Assembly (NCBI GenBank): GCA_003569185.1
Contig: BGOJ01000001.1
Coordinates: forward strand, 314,557-378,556
Length of the DNA: 64,000 nucleotides
Direction: 5' to 3'
Source: Candidatus Planktophila sp.
Lineage (GTDB): Bacteria > Actinomycetota > Actinomycetes > Nanopelagicales > Nanopelagicaceae
The notes under the pieces were generated by a model. It was not told the origin of the DNA, searched no databases, and saw nothing but the letters and a program-made list of their open reading frames with translations. The translations under genes and the position numbers were made by a program. Below are positions 38,344-47,724 of this stretch, in pieces (position 1 is the stretch's first letter; each line of letters opens with the position of its first letter).

Positions 38344-39681
38344 ATGAACGCTAACTCGATATTTACCCCAGGTCTTGTGGCAGCCCAGCAACCAACCTGG
38401 CCAGATCCAGCTGCGGTGAAAGCTGCCGTTGCTGAGTTGGAGAGCTTTCCACCATTAGTTTTTGCTGGTGAATGTGACAATTTAAAGAAGCGAATTGGCG
38501 AGGCTGCACTAGGTAATGCGTTCTGGCTGCAAGGTGGTGATTGCGCTGAGACATTTGTGGCGGCAACTGCAGACTCAATTAGAAATCGAATTAAAACTAT
38601 TTTGCAGATGGCAGCAGTACTTCAATACTTCTCATCACTTCCGGTGGTTAAGGTGGGCCGGATGGCAGGTCAATTTGCCAAGCCACGTAGCAATGACAAT
38701 GAAACCCGGGATGGGCAAACTCTGCCTGCTTATCGGGGGGATGCAGTTAATGATCTTGAGTTCACTAAAGAGGCAAGAACTCCAGATCCAAAGCGACTAG
38801 TTCGGGTCTATAACACCTCATCTGCAACATTAAATTTAGTGCGCGCATTCACACAGGGTGGTTTTGCTGATCTGCGCCAGGTACATAGTTGGAATAAGGG
38901 ATTTGCAGCTGATGCCAGATTTAGCGCTCGCTATGAGGAAATGGCTAATGAGATTGGTCGAGCGATTCAGTTTATGCAATCTGCAGGCGTTGATCCAGAA
39001 TCATTTAAATCTGTTGACTTCTACTCAAGCCATGAAGCTTTAATTCTTGAATATGAAAAGGCATTAACTCGAATCGATTCAAGAACCAATAATCCTTATG
39101 ATGTATCAGCACATTTTGTTTGGATAGGTGAGCGCACTCGTCAACTAGATGGTGCTCATATGGATTTTGCTTCAAAAATTCACAATCCAATTGGTGTAAA
39201 GCTGGGTCCAAAAAGTACTCCTGAAGAAGCTTTGGCTATTATCAAAAAACTAAATCCTGATAATGAACCTGGACGACTGACATTTATCACCAGAATGGGT
39301 GCTGGCGTAATTAGAGAAAAGCTACCTGCCTTAATTGATGCGGTTACAAAATCTGGAGCTATCGTGCTTTGGGTGTGCGATCCAATGCATGGCAACACAT
39401 ATGAAGCGCCAAGCGGCTATAAAACTAGAAAGTTTGATGATGTTATAGATGAGGTCAAGGGCTTCTTTGAGGTACATAAGAAATTAGGTACTCATCCTGG
39501 CGGTATTCATATTGAGTTAACTGGTGATGATGTAACTGAATGTGTTGGTGGTGGAGAAGCTATCAGCCATGAAGATTTATCTTCAAGATATGAAAGTGCT
39601 TGTGATCCAAGGCTTAATCACACTCAATCTCTTGAACTCGCCTTTTTGGTTGCTGAGATGCTTAGAGATCGTAGAAAGTAA
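38344..39681 (+). CDS. aroG: Class II 3-deoxy-7-phosphoheptulonate synthase
   Basis: First enzyme of the shikimate pathway, joining PEP and erythrose 4-phosphate. Class II (plant/mycobacterial) form: WLQGGDCAETF, KVGRMAGQFAKPRS, RTRQLDGAHMDFAS, WVCDPMHGN and GGIHIELTGDDVTEC. 445 residues. ATG start, 55 bases after pfkA. Nearby actinobacterial partners (pknB, GGPP synthase, metF, mraZ) are all in this window. Confidence 0.96.
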   Translation: MNANSIFTPGLVAAQQPTWPDPAAVKAAVAELESFPPLVFAGECDNLKKRIGEAALGNAFWLQGGDCAETFVAATADSIRNRIKTILQMAAVLQYFSSLPVVKVGRMAGQFAKPRSNDNETRDGQTLPAYRGDAVNDLEFTKEARTPDPKRLVRVYNTSSATLNLVRAFTQGGFADLRQVHSWNKGFAADARFSARYEEMANEIGRAIQFMQSAGVDPESFKSVDFYSSHEALILEYEKALTRIDSRTNNPYDVSAHFVWIGERTRQLDGAHMDFASKIHNPIGVKLGPKSTPEEALAIIKKLNPDNEPGRLTFITRMGAGVIREKLPALIDAVTKSGAIVLWVCDPMHGNTYEAPSGYKTRKFDDVIDEVKGFFEVHKKLGTHPGGIHIELTGDDVTECVGGGEAISHEDLSSRYESACDPRLNHTQSLELAFLVAEMLRDRRK

Positions 39682-39719
39682 CTCTTTTCTAATCTATAAA
39701 CTTAAGTTAAAGTCGGTGG

Positions 39720-40211
39720 ATGCTTCACAGCGCCACCCATAAAACTCCAATCGGAGATCTAAGTATCATCGTTGAAGAACATATTTTACTTGCAGCAGGA
39801 TTTAAATCTTTAGAGAATTTGATGAATCGATTATCGCCAGTAGATGCTGATAAAGAGATCAAACATATCGGAAAAATTCCTGTTATTTCCGAGTTAATTT
39901 CAGATTACTTTGATGGGAACCTGAATGCATTTAATCCAATTAAAGTAAGGCAACCAGGCGCAAAATTTTCCCAGGAGGTATGGAAAGTTATGCGGAAAAT
40001 TCCAGCAGGTAAAACGCTTTCTTATGCCGAATTAGCCAAGCGTGCTGGTTCTGCCGATGCAATAAGAGCTGCTGGTACAGCTTGTGGCAATAATTTAATT
40101 GCACCAATAATTCCGTGCCACCGAATAATTAAAAGTGGTGGTGCGTTAGGAAATTATGGTTACGGAATAAAGGTTAAAGAGTGGTTACTTACGCACGAGG
40201 GCGCTTTTTAA
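39720..40211 (+). CDS. ogt: Methylated-DNA-protein cysteine methyltransferase
   Basis: Suicide repair protein for O6-alkylguanine. Active-site block IPCHRIIKSGG with the acceptor Cys, preceded by the helix-turn-helix region KTLSYAELAKRAGSADAIRAAG. 163 residues including the N-terminal domain. It converges with the aldolase gene and overlaps its 3' end by 27 bases. Confidence 0.94.
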   Translation: MLHSATHKTPIGDLSIIVEEHILLAAGFKSLENLMNRLSPVDADKEIKHIGKIPVISELISDYFDGNLNAFNPIKVRQPGAKFSQEVWKVMRKIPAGKTLSYAELAKRAGSADAIRAAGTACGNNLIAPIIPCHRIIKSGGALGNYGYGIKVKEWLLTHEGAF

Positions 40212-41243
40212 GATCTCTGGTAAGACTTGATTTACTAGATTGACATCTGAATCATCAAGATCTAAATGAGTTACAAGCCTTAAATACTTCGGACCTAAGG
40301 GACCAGTTAGTACACCCTTTTCTTTAAGTTGAGCGGCTAACTCTTGGGATGTGATATTTAAACTTGATAAATCTAAGCCGACGATATTTGTGTCTACCAT
40401 CTCGGGTGTGATTACAGCGGGTGCAATTTTTGATACCGCCTCGGCGATTGATTTCGCACGCAGATGATCATTTTTCAGGAACTTAATATTATTTTCTAAG
40501 GCATAGTGGCCAGCAGCTGCAATCAGGCCTACCTGTCGCATTCCACCACCGTAACGCTTGCGCCATTGTCTTGCCTTAGTAATTCTCTCCTTTGAAGAGA
40601 TCATTAGCGAACCTATTGGAGCACCAAGTCCTTTTGATAAGCACACACTCAAGGTGTCAAAGTACTTTCCATACTCTTTGAAATCTACTCCAGTTGCAAC
40701 ATGGGCATTCCAAATTCTTGCACCATCTAGGTGCATTGAAATTCCAAGTTTTTGGGTTTCTTGGCGAAGTTTTTTTATTTCTTCAATTGGTTGCACAGTT
40801 CCACCACCAAAATTATGAGTATTCTCAATAGCAATTGCCGTTGTTGATACTAAATAAGGCCCAGAGTCTGGTCGTGCAATATTTAATACATCCTCAGCCT
40901 TTAACAAGCCACGATCTGCCAACCAAGTTCTAGTTGTTATTCCACTGAAAACTGCACCTGCTCCAAGCTCTGCTCTAACAATATGTGAATTTGTCTCAGT
41001 CAGTAATTCTTCACCGGGTGCAACTAACATTCGGATAGCTAATTGATTTGCTAAAGAACCAGTAGGGCAAAAAAGAGCGGCTTCATGGCCAAATAAATCT
41101 GCAACTCGTTCTTCAAGTGAATTAACAGTTGGATCTTCACCATAAACATCATCACCAACCTCAGCTGCAACCATAAACTTTCGCATTTCATCTGAAGGTT
41201 TAGTTAAAGTGTCCGACCTAAGATCAACTACTTTATTTGCCAC
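40185..41243 (-). CDS. ltaE: Low-specificity L-threonine aldolase
   Basis: PLP enzyme of the aspartate aminotransferase fold that cleaves threonine/allo-threonine to glycine and acetaldehyde. Family marks: VDLRSDTLTKPSDEMR, MHLDGARIWNAHVATG and the PLP lysine in CLSKGLGAPIGS. 352 residues. Its start overlaps the upstream EamA gene by 11 bases, so the two share a transcript. Confidence 0.93.
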   Translation of the reverse strand: MANKVVDLRSDTLTKPSDEMRKFMVAAEVGDDVYGEDPTVNSLEERVADLFGHEAALFCPTGSLANQLAIRMLVAPGEELLTETNSHIVRAELGAGAVFSGITTRTWLADRGLLKAEDVLNIARPDSGPYLVSTTAIAIENTHNFGGGTVQPIEEIKKLRQETQKLGISMHLDGARIWNAHVATGVDFKEYGKYFDTLSVCLSKGLGAPIGSLMISSKERITKARQWRKRYGGGMRQVGLIAAAGHYALENNIKFLKNDHLRAKSIAEAVSKIAPAVITPEMVDTNIVGLDLSSLNITSQELAAQLKEKGVLTGPLGPKYLRLVTHLDLDDSDVNLVNQVLPEILKSALVRK

Positions 41244-42114
41244 TGTTGTTTACTCCTGAATTAGTGTGCTTTGAATCAGACCAAATTACCAGTGCCATGG
41301 CAATTAATACTAGGGTTCCACCGGAAATTATCCGCAAAGTGATCGGATCATTATCAAAGTAGAGTCCAAAAAATAGTGCAAATGGAGTTTCCATGGCGAG
41401 CAGTACTCCCGCAACTGTGGCACTCATAACTGATTGGGCTTTGGTTTGGATAAGAAATCCCAAGAATGTTGCAAAGAACGCAGTATAGAAAACGGCTGAC
41501 CAAACTGCATTATCGGGCGGCAGTTGAAAACCATCTTTTAAGGATAAAGCAAAGAAAATTACTGCTGAAACTAAAATTTGTATCAATGTTAATGCGTAAG
41601 TATTTTCTCCATCACTCCACTCGCCTAAGGCGACAATTTGTCCAGCAAAGAGTAAGGCGGAGATCAAAACCAATATCTCCCCGATGCCAACTGAGATGCC
41701 ATTAAATGAAATAAAGTAAAGACCAATAGTTGCAACTAGCACTGCTAACCATTGAACTTTGAAAATTTCTCGCTTTAGAAGTAGCCAAGAAATCAGGGGA
41801 GTAAAGACTAAGTAAAGGCCTGTTATAAATCCGGTGTTGGAAACTGTTGTTTGGGTTAGTCCAAATGTTTGGAATATGAATCCACTGCAAAGAAGTAATC
41901 CGATTAAAACTGCTCGTTTAACAAATTTACGGTCTAATCCTGTTAAAGATTTTGGCTTGTAGATAAACATAAAAGCAGCTGCCAAAATAAATCTACTTGC
42001 CAAAAAGGAGTAAACGTCCTGACGAACTAGAGAATCTTTCATAACCAAGAAAGCTCCACCCCAAACCGCAGTAGTGGCAAGCAATCCTAAATAGAGAAAT
42101 ACTTTAATTTTCAT
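41233..42114 (-). CDS. EamA/DMT-superfamily transporter
   Basis: Second DMT-type exporter of the window, 293 residues and about ten helices (GLLATTAVWGGAFLVMKDSL, LYLVFTPLISWLLLKRE). Being linked to ltaE by an overlap, it might export an amino acid such as threonine or a related product; this is only context-based. It begins directly after the nfo stop. Confidence 0.85.
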   Translation of the reverse strand: MKIKVFLYLGLLATTAVWGGAFLVMKDSLVRQDVYSFLASRFILAAAFMFIYKPKSLTGLDRKFVKRAVLIGLLLCSGFIFQTFGLTQTTVSNTGFITGLYLVFTPLISWLLLKREIFKVQWLAVLVATIGLYFISFNGISVGIGEILVLISALLFAGQIVALGEWSDGENTYALTLIQILVSAVIFFALSLKDGFQLPPDNAVWSAVFYTAFFATFLGFLIQTKAQSVMSATVAGVLLAMETPFALFFGLYFDNDPITLRIISGGTLVLIAMALVIWSDSKHTNSGVNNSGK

Positions 42115-42981
42115 CTATTTATCTCGCATCTTTTTTAACATGGCAACTTCACTGCCATGTTCTGGTTCAGCTCCTGGGGTTTCTAAGATTAATGGTGCAT
42201 TTAAAACAGCTGGATGGGCCAATAACTCTATGAATGGTTTGCTGCCAATTTCGCCCTTACCAATATTTTGATGACGATCCTTTAGATTACCGCAGATATC
42301 CATCGAGTCATTTGCGTGAATTAATTGAATTCGCTCAATACCTGCAATCTTTACAAGTAGATCCATCGTTTCAGTCATGCCGCCAGGCTTTTTGATGTCA
42401 TGACCAGCAGCAAAAACGTGACAGGTATCAAGGCAAACGCCAACCTTTGGGTGCCACTCAAGGGCTTCAAAATACTTGGTTAGGTCATCTAATTTCTTAA
42501 CTAAAGATTGGCCTTGGCCTGCAGTTGGCTCAAGCAGCAGCCATGGGTCGTCATCTTTTAAGTTATTTAGAATTGGCATGACACCTTCATGTATTTGCTG
42601 CCAAGCTTTATCAACATGTGATTCATCAACAGCGGAGCCGGTATGGACAACTACTCCTTTTGCGCCAATTTCTTTTCCACGTTTTAGTGAATACGCAGTT
42701 GCTGCTAATGAATTTTCATAAGTTGAAACTGTAGGAGAACCTAGATTAATAAGAAATGAAGCGTGCACATAAGCTTCAATATTGTGTTCAGCAGTCTTGG
42801 CTTTAAAAGCCTCATCCATTGCCGGGTTGGGTGCTGAAGTTGCCCAAGTTCTAGGGCTTGATGCAAAAACTTGAATTGCTTCAGCTTTGATCGTTAATGC
42901 ATACTCAATTGAACGTGTGGCCATGCCGCCAGAGGTCGGAACATGTGCTCCGATTTTTGGAAGTGATTTAGCTTTAGCCAT
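42115..42981 (-). CDS. nfo: Endonuclease IV
   Basis: AP endonuclease of base excision repair, a TIM barrel with three metal ions. Family signatures: IGAHVPTSGG, the middle block VVVHTGSAVD, VCLDTCHVFAAGHD and QLIHANDS. 288 residues. First gene of the nfo-EamA-ltaE run on the minus strand. Together with mutM it gives the cell a short oxidative-repair set. Confidence 0.95.
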   Translation of the reverse strand: MAKAKSLPKIGAHVPTSGGMATRSIEYALTIKAEAIQVFASSPRTWATSAPNPAMDEAFKAKTAEHNIEAYVHASFLINLGSPTVSTYENSLAATAYSLKRGKEIGAKGVVVHTGSAVDESHVDKAWQQIHEGVMPILNNLKDDDPWLLLEPTAGQGQSLVKKLDDLTKYFEALEWHPKVGVCLDTCHVFAAGHDIKKPGGMTETMDLLVKIAGIERIQLIHANDSMDICGNLKDRHQNIGKGEIGSKPFIELLAHPAVLNAPLILETPGAEPEHGSEVAMLKKMRDK

Positions 42982-43015
42982 CAGGGGAGCCTACCTGAGA
43001 GGTGGCTAATTTTAT

Positions 43016-44917
43016 CTATCTTAAAGTGAGCGTAATTACAGCGCCTTGTTTAACTTTTGTGCCAATTGCTGGAGAGATATTATTTACCTTTCCTGCACCC
43101 TTAATTACAACTTTGAGTCCTAAATTCTCAATATCTAAGCTGGCGTCATTTTTATTCTTACCTAAAACATTTGGCACAAAGACAAACTCAGGTCCCTTAG
43201 AAACAACGACTGAAATTTTGCTACCCAATTCAATTGAATCAGATTTATCAGGAGTCTGAGATATAACTTGTCCTTTGAAAATACTGTCGCTAAATTTATA
43301 AGTAACATCCACATCAAAGCCTTTATCCGTTAACTCCGAAAGCGCCTCATCCGCGCCTTTACCTACAAAGGATATGAGAGTGATTTTTTCGATTCCCTTA
43401 CTAACTTCGATATTGACAATCGATTTACGTTTAACTGCCTCACCATTTTTGGGATCAGATCTAACTACAAATCCGGAAGCCAATTGCATATCAAATACTT
43501 CATTGATATCACCAACTGTTAATCCAAGCTCAGAAAGTTTTTGCGAAGCAACATCAGGGGTTAATCCCTTGAGATCTGGAATTTGAATCCGTTCCTGACC
43601 TTTGGAGATTACTAAACCAACTGTGCCAGCGGGAGAGACCTTTCCACCGCCACCAGGTCTTGAAGAGATTACCTTCCCTTTTTCAATATCTTCGCTAAAT
43701 ATTTCTTCGGCAACTTGAGTTTCAAGCCCTAATTTTGAAAGTGTTGATTTAGCTTCAGATTGAGTCAAACCAACTAAGGACGGTACAGAGATTTTTCCAA
43801 CACCTAAGAACTTGTAGCCACCAAAAATCAATCCAGCAAGAAGTAAGAGGGCGATTATTCGATTGCGCCTTACCCTTCTAGAAACTTTGCGTTTTTTAGT
43901 TCTCACCGAATCCTCTGGCTTAGAAACATTAATAGGCTTAGTTGAGATTAATTGAGAAGTTTTCTCCTTCAGGCCTCCAAAGGCAGAACCTACGGAAACT
44001 TTCTTGCGCTTACTAATTTTAGGCGCTACTGGTGGCAAATCAAGTTCCAAACTTAACTGTCTGCGTTTTGGATCTAGTTTTGCTTGGATATCGCGCACTT
44101 TATTAAGTAATTCCTCAGCATCTTTTGGTCTGTGATCAGGATTTGGTGCGGTTGCGTCAAAAACCAGATCTGCAATTACATCTGGAATATTGCTGTTTAT
44201 CTGGTTAATTTTCGGAATACGGTCATTGACATGGCGATATGCAATTTGAATTGGTGTTTCACCATCGTATGGTTTCTTACCAATTAACATCTCGAACAAA
44301 ACAATGCCAATCGCGTAAATATCACTACGTGCATCAGCAACACCTCGCTGAACCTGCTCTGGCGATAAATATGAGACGCTTCCAAGGACAACACTTGATT
44401 CTGCAGTCATGGTTTGAGCCATAGAGGTGTTTCGAGCCAAACCAAAATCAGCCACTTTTATTCGGCCATCTTTTGAAATTAAAATGTTTTCAGGCTTAAT
44501 ATCTCGATGAATAATTCCAATTTTATGTGCAGCCGCTAAGGCGCTAAGAACTGGATTTATTATTTGAATAGTTTGTTCAGCGTTAAGAGCTCCATTTTCG
44601 TTTAAGAAATCTCTAAGGGTTGTGCCCTCAACTAATTCCATTACAAGAAATACTGCAGGTGGTCCACCTTCATTCCAACCTTGGTCTTGAATTGAAACTA
44701 TATTTGGATGCGATAGTGCCGCAGTAGCTTTTGCCTCTTTAATGAATCTTGAAACAAATGCCTCATCATTGGCTAGATGAGCATGCATTATTTTTACTGC
44801 CACTGGGCGATCAAGCCGAGTATCTATACCAGCATAAATTGTTGCCATGCCACCAGCTGCTAAACGCCGTTGAAGCAAATAGCGATTATCAATCAGTTCA
44901 CCGGTTAGATCAGACAC
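43016..44917 (-). CDS. pknB: Ser/Thr protein kinase with four PASTA domains
   Basis: Membrane receptor kinase sensing peptidoglycan. Kinase domain (about 10-275): AAGGMATIYAG, VAVKIM, HRDIKPENILI, DFGLAR, LSPEQ. A basic juxtamembrane stretch, one membrane helix (IIALLLLAGLIFGGYKFL, about 352-370), then four outside PASTA repeats, each starting like ISVPSLVGLTQSEA and ending near VVSKG. 633 residues, GTG start. In actinobacteria such kinases control cell wall growth and division. It stands alone between nfo and the thiamine locus. Confidence 0.95.
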   Translation of the reverse strand: MSDLTGELIDNRYLLQRRLAAGGMATIYAGIDTRLDRPVAVKIMHAHLANDEAFVSRFIKEAKATAALSHPNIVSIQDQGWNEGGPPAVFLVMELVEGTTLRDFLNENGALNAEQTIQIINPVLSALAAAHKIGIIHRDIKPENILISKDGRIKVADFGLARNTSMAQTMTAESSVVLGSVSYLSPEQVQRGVADARSDIYAIGIVLFEMLIGKKPYDGETPIQIAYRHVNDRIPKINQINSNIPDVIADLVFDATAPNPDHRPKDAEELLNKVRDIQAKLDPKRRQLSLELDLPPVAPKISKRKKVSVGSAFGGLKEKTSQLISTKPINVSKPEDSVRTKKRKVSRRVRRNRIIALLLLAGLIFGGYKFLGVGKISVPSLVGLTQSEAKSTLSKLGLETQVAEEIFSEDIEKGKVISSRPGGGGKVSPAGTVGLVISKGQERIQIPDLKGLTPDVASQKLSELGLTVGDINEVFDMQLASGFVVRSDPKNGEAVKRKSIVNIEVSKGIEKITLISFVGKGADEALSELTDKGFDVDVTYKFSDSIFKGQVISQTPDKSDSIELGSKISVVVSKGPEFVFVPNVLGKNKNDASLDIENLGLKVVIKGAGKVNNISPAIGTKVKQGAVITLTLR

Positions 44918-44953
44918 AACGAAAGTTTAGAGAGAAAGTTTGAAATTTAGAGT

Positions 44954-45499
44954 TTATGGCACGCCAGATATCGTGTAATCCGCAGCTTTATTGGTTAATT
45001 CAGCAGAGAAATGTTTGTTTTGGTCCTTTAAGAAATTCAACATATGTGTTTTAACTACCTCACCATCACGAGCAATCACCCGTTCAAAACCAGATTCAGT
45101 ATCAAATTCCACCCAAATGATTCGCGAAAGCATTTTACGAAAAGCACTCTGTCCAGCCCCAACGCCCTCCAGAAACAAAGTTTTAGTTGGGGCAATTTTC
45201 ATGGTTTCACCAAAAACGTTTTGATGCCAATCAAATTTTCTATAAACTACCTCATTGCCCTGTAAAAATGGATTAAGAATCTCATTACAAACTCGCTCAG
45301 TTAATTCCTGTGATAGCGGATCCCTCCAGCCACTGTATAAATCATCCATATGTACTACTTGACTACCAGGGGTATCTGATTGCAATTTTGAAGCTAAGGT
45401 TGTTTTGCCTGACCCAGCAACGCCATCGATTGCAAAAACACATGGGGAGCTATTCTCAATCTCCTTAAGGTTAGTAAGTAAATCTTGATAATTAATCAA
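44954..45499 (-). CDS. P-loop kinase downstream of pnuT (uridine-kinase-like; possible thiamine kinase)
   Basis: Small P-loop kinase with Walker A DGVAGSGKTTLA, a DDLYSGW motif like that of uridine/pantothenate kinases, and a lid region with KTHMLNFLKDQ. The track start lies inside pnuT; I prefer TTG 45499, overlapping the pnuT stop by 8 bases (181 residues). It sits behind a TPP riboswitch and a PnuT-type transporter, so phosphorylating imported thiamine (or a related vitamer) to trap it is a good hypothesis. Uridine kinase or another nucleoside kinase is the sequence-based alternative. Confidence 0.82.
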   Translation of the reverse strand: MINYQDLLTNLKEIENSSPCVFAIDGVAGSGKTTLASKLQSDTPGSQVVHMDDLYSGWRDPLSQELTERVCNEILNPFLQGNEVVYRKFDWHQNVFGETMKIAPTKTLFLEGVGAGQSAFRKMLSRIIWVEFDTESGFERVIARDGEVVKTHMLNFLKDQNKHFSAELTNKAADYTISGVP

Positions 45500-46043
45500 T
45501 TTTGAATTTCTCAGATTCTCGCTGCCAGCGCACCCAACCCCACACTGCAATTCCTGTGAAGATTAAATATAAAAAGCTTGTTAAATACAAATCACCTTTT
45601 AGGTATTGATAGGTATAGGCAAGATCGACAATTACCCACAAAGGCCAAGCCTCATATCGTTGCCAAATCATTAGCAGTTGAGCGATAACACTTCCGACAA
45701 ATCCAAAGGATTCAATGGCAGAGGATGCCGCTCCAATATTTATTAATAATGGCCAGATGGCAAGGGATAAAACAATTAACATTGTGATTACTGAGATTCG
45801 TTCTTTTGGTTTTAATTTTCTAGGTTTAACTCCCGTTGGTCCCCAGCCGAACCAACCCCAAATTCCGCCAGCTATAAATATAAATTGAAGTGCAGCACTT
45901 GCGTAGTATTGAGATTGAAAAAATAAGATTGCGTACAGAAAAGAGCTAACTCCCCACCAAGGCCATGTTATGCGTGGACCCAGTACGCCAAGAATTACAC
46001 CTGTCAGTGAGGTGATAAAAGCGAAAAATTCTAAAATGGACAT
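45492..46043 (-). CDS. pnuT: PnuC-family vitamin transporter, probably thiamine (PnuT)
   Basis: PnuC-type facilitator, 183 residues with about seven membrane helices. Family marks: SQYYASAALQFIFIAGGIWGWFGWG, EAWPLWVIVDLAYTYQYLKG and WGWVRWQ. Start ATG 46043 (MSILEFFAFITSLTG) behind AAAGGGG; the track start is 13 codons upstream, inside the riboswitch. The TPP riboswitch in front indicates thiamine rather than nicotinamide riboside as cargo. The kinase downstream would trap the substrate. Confidence 0.88.
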   Translation of the reverse strand: MSILEFFAFITSLTGVILGVLGPRITWPWWGVSSFLYAILFFQSQYYASAALQFIFIAGGIWGWFGWGPTGVKPRKLKPKERISVITMLIVLSLAIWPLLINIGAASSAIESFGFVGSVIAQLLMIWQRYEAWPLWVIVDLAYTYQYLKGDLYLTSFLYLIFTGIAVWGWVRWQRESEKFKID

Positions 46044-46048
46044 TATGA

Positions 46049-46140
46049 ACCCCTTTCCAATTCGCATTACCGAACTGGTCAACCGGTCGGCTTGAAGTTC
46101 AAGCCCTCTCAGCTAAATTTCTTAGCTCCCGTGTTATTTA
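46049..46140 (-). promoter_or_regulatory. TPP riboswitch (THI element) before pnuT
   Basis: The minus-strand leader carries ACACGGGAGC, the pyrimidine-sensor core GCTGAGAGG, a hairpin GGCTTGAA/TTCAAGCC, and the 3' half CCAGTTCG-GTAATG-CGAATTGG followed by AAAGG. This layout matches the THI box. The usual CTGATC element is altered. The 3' strand runs into the AAGGGG ribosome site of pnuT, so control is probably at translation: TPP binding hides the site. Confidence 0.78.
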
Positions 46141-46174
46141 TCTTAGCCTAAAGAAAGTTGTCTATAGTTAGCAA

Positions 46175-46504
46175 GTGTTGAAATTCGGTTACATGGCGAT
46201 GATTGTGTTTACGATCATTGGTTCATTTTGGCTGGAAGTTGTCTTAAAAATAGGCGTACTAAGGCGCGCCAAAAGATTGGTGCTAAGTATTTTGCCGGTT
46301 TCACTTTTTTTCCTAGCCTGGGATGCATATGCAATTGATCAGGGGCATTGGTATTTTGATGAAAAGCAAATATTAGGAATTTTTGGACCTTTTGATATTC
46401 CTTTAGAAGAGTTCTTGTTTTTTACTTTCATTCCGATTGCAGCGGTTATGACAATTGAAGCTGTTCGAACTGTGAAAAAGCACTGGTCTGTGGGGGATGA
46501 GTGA
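46175..46504 (+). CDS. crtYc: Lycopene cyclase subunit CrtYc
   Basis: One half of the heterodimeric actinobacterial lycopene cyclase. 109 residues, three membrane helices, with the conserved FDIPLEEFLFFTFIPIA block; the first helix region starts MLKFGYMAMIVFTIIGSFWL. GTG start only 35 bases from the THI element of the divergent pnuT. It overlaps crtYd by 4 bases. It forms a beta-ring on lycopene or an already monocyclic carotene. Confidence 0.92.
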   Translation: MLKFGYMAMIVFTIIGSFWLEVVLKIGVLRRAKRLVLSILPVSLFFLAWDAYAIDQGHWYFDEKQILGIFGPFDIPLEEFLFFTFIPIAAVMTIEAVRTVKKHWSVGDE

Positions 46505-46809
46505 TGGTTTATACCGATATTGCTGTACTAGCATTTTTGTTCTCGGTGATATTTGATCTGTTTATTATCAAGGCGAGATTATTGCGGCGCGCAGTATTTT
46601 GGACAAGCTATGCAATTATTTTGCCATTTCAGCTAATAACTAATTGGTGGCTTACTTCAAGAAACATAGTTATGTATAGTCCAGAGGCAATAATCGGAAC
46701 ACGTATTGCATCGGCCCCAGTTGAGGATCTGCTTTTTGGATTTGCCCTAATTCTATGTGTGATGAATATGTGGATATTTTGGGGCAGAAAAGGTATGCAG
46801 AAGAGATAG
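46501..46809 (+). CDS. crtYd: Lycopene cyclase subunit CrtYd
   Basis: Partner of CrtYc: 102 residues, three helices, motif RIASAPVEDLLFGFALIL, the same PxEDLLF pattern as its paralog. It is needed for cyclase activity with CrtYc in known actinobacteria. It meets crtB tail to tail with no spare base. Confidence 0.92.
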   Translation: MMVYTDIAVLAFLFSVIFDLFIIKARLLRRAVFWTSYAIILPFQLITNWWLTSRNIVMYSPEAIIGTRIASAPVEDLLFGFALILCVMNMWIFWGRKGMQKR

Positions 46810-47721
46810 TTATTTTCTAAATAATGATCGCATGTAGGCAGGTCCTGCAACCTTTAATCTGCGCCAACTGGAAGTTTTTGCCCTCTTAGTAAAAATTTCA
46901 TAATCAATTTTTTCTACCTCATCAACAATTCCACAGTAGAGCTCACTCGCTGCCAAAATGCATTCACGGCTACCTGGGCTCAGCAACTTTATCCCAGAGT
47001 CAGATTCTGCTTGCAACTTCCTAACTCTGCGAATTTGTTCTTTAAGTGCACTACGTATTTGTGGTGTAAGAACTTTGTCTTCTAACATTGTTCGCGTAAC
47101 GCCATGAACCTGTAATTCAGAAACAGGTAGATAAACTCGTCCCCTATCTAGATCCTCACCAACATCTCTAATAAAATTTGCGAGCTGAAAAGCCACACCT
47201 AATTTTTCAGCTGCGATTTTGGCTTCATTCAAATCTGATGGAGAAACGGTTCCTAAGATGTGAACCATTTGTAAGCCAATTACTGCAGCCGACCCATAGA
47301 CGTACTCATAAAGATCTTCATAAGTTTGATACTCGGTGACAGTGAGATCCATTTTCATTGAGTGCAAAAAAGCTTCAAAATACTCAATTGGAATCTTAAA
47401 TTTCAAAGCAGTATCAACTAGTGCAGCTGCTACTGGGTCTTTACTGCCACCGGCTTGTAGATCTTGCAGAACTTGATCGCCCCAAGCATTTAATGCATCA
47501 GCTTTTTCGCCATCAGTTAATGTTGAATTCAGATCATCAACTATTTCATCTGCATATCTAGCAAAGCCATAAAGTGCATGAACGTATGGTCGCTTTTCTT
47601 TTGGTAATAATAAGGTGGCAAGATAATAAGTTTTCCCGTGGAGTGAATTTAGTCTTTTACATTCAGCGTAAGAAGCTCGAAGCCTAGGATCTGTTATCCC
47701 AGCTGCGGTTAATTCATCCAT
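46810..47721 (-). CDS. crtB: Phytoene synthase
   Basis: Joins two geranylgeranyl diphosphates to phytoene. The two Asp-rich motifs are present: DEIVDD in the first and the region AFQLANFIRDVGEDLDRGR in the second, plus SLHGKTYYLATLLLP. 303 residues. Third gene of the minus-strand run GGPP synthase-crtI-crtB with gaps of 2-3 bases. Confidence 0.95.
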   Translation of the reverse strand: MDELTAAGITDPRLRASYAECKRLNSLHGKTYYLATLLLPKEKRPYVHALYGFARYADEIVDDLNSTLTDGEKADALNAWGDQVLQDLQAGGSKDPVAAALVDTALKFKIPIEYFEAFLHSMKMDLTVTEYQTYEDLYEYVYGSAAVIGLQMVHILGTVSPSDLNEAKIAAEKLGVAFQLANFIRDVGEDLDRGRVYLPVSELQVHGVTRTMLEDKVLTPQIRSALKEQIRRVRKLQAESDSGIKLLSPGSRECILAASELYCGIVDEVEKIDYEIFTKRAKTSSWRRLKVAGPAYMRSLFRK

Positions 47722-47724
47722 CGA

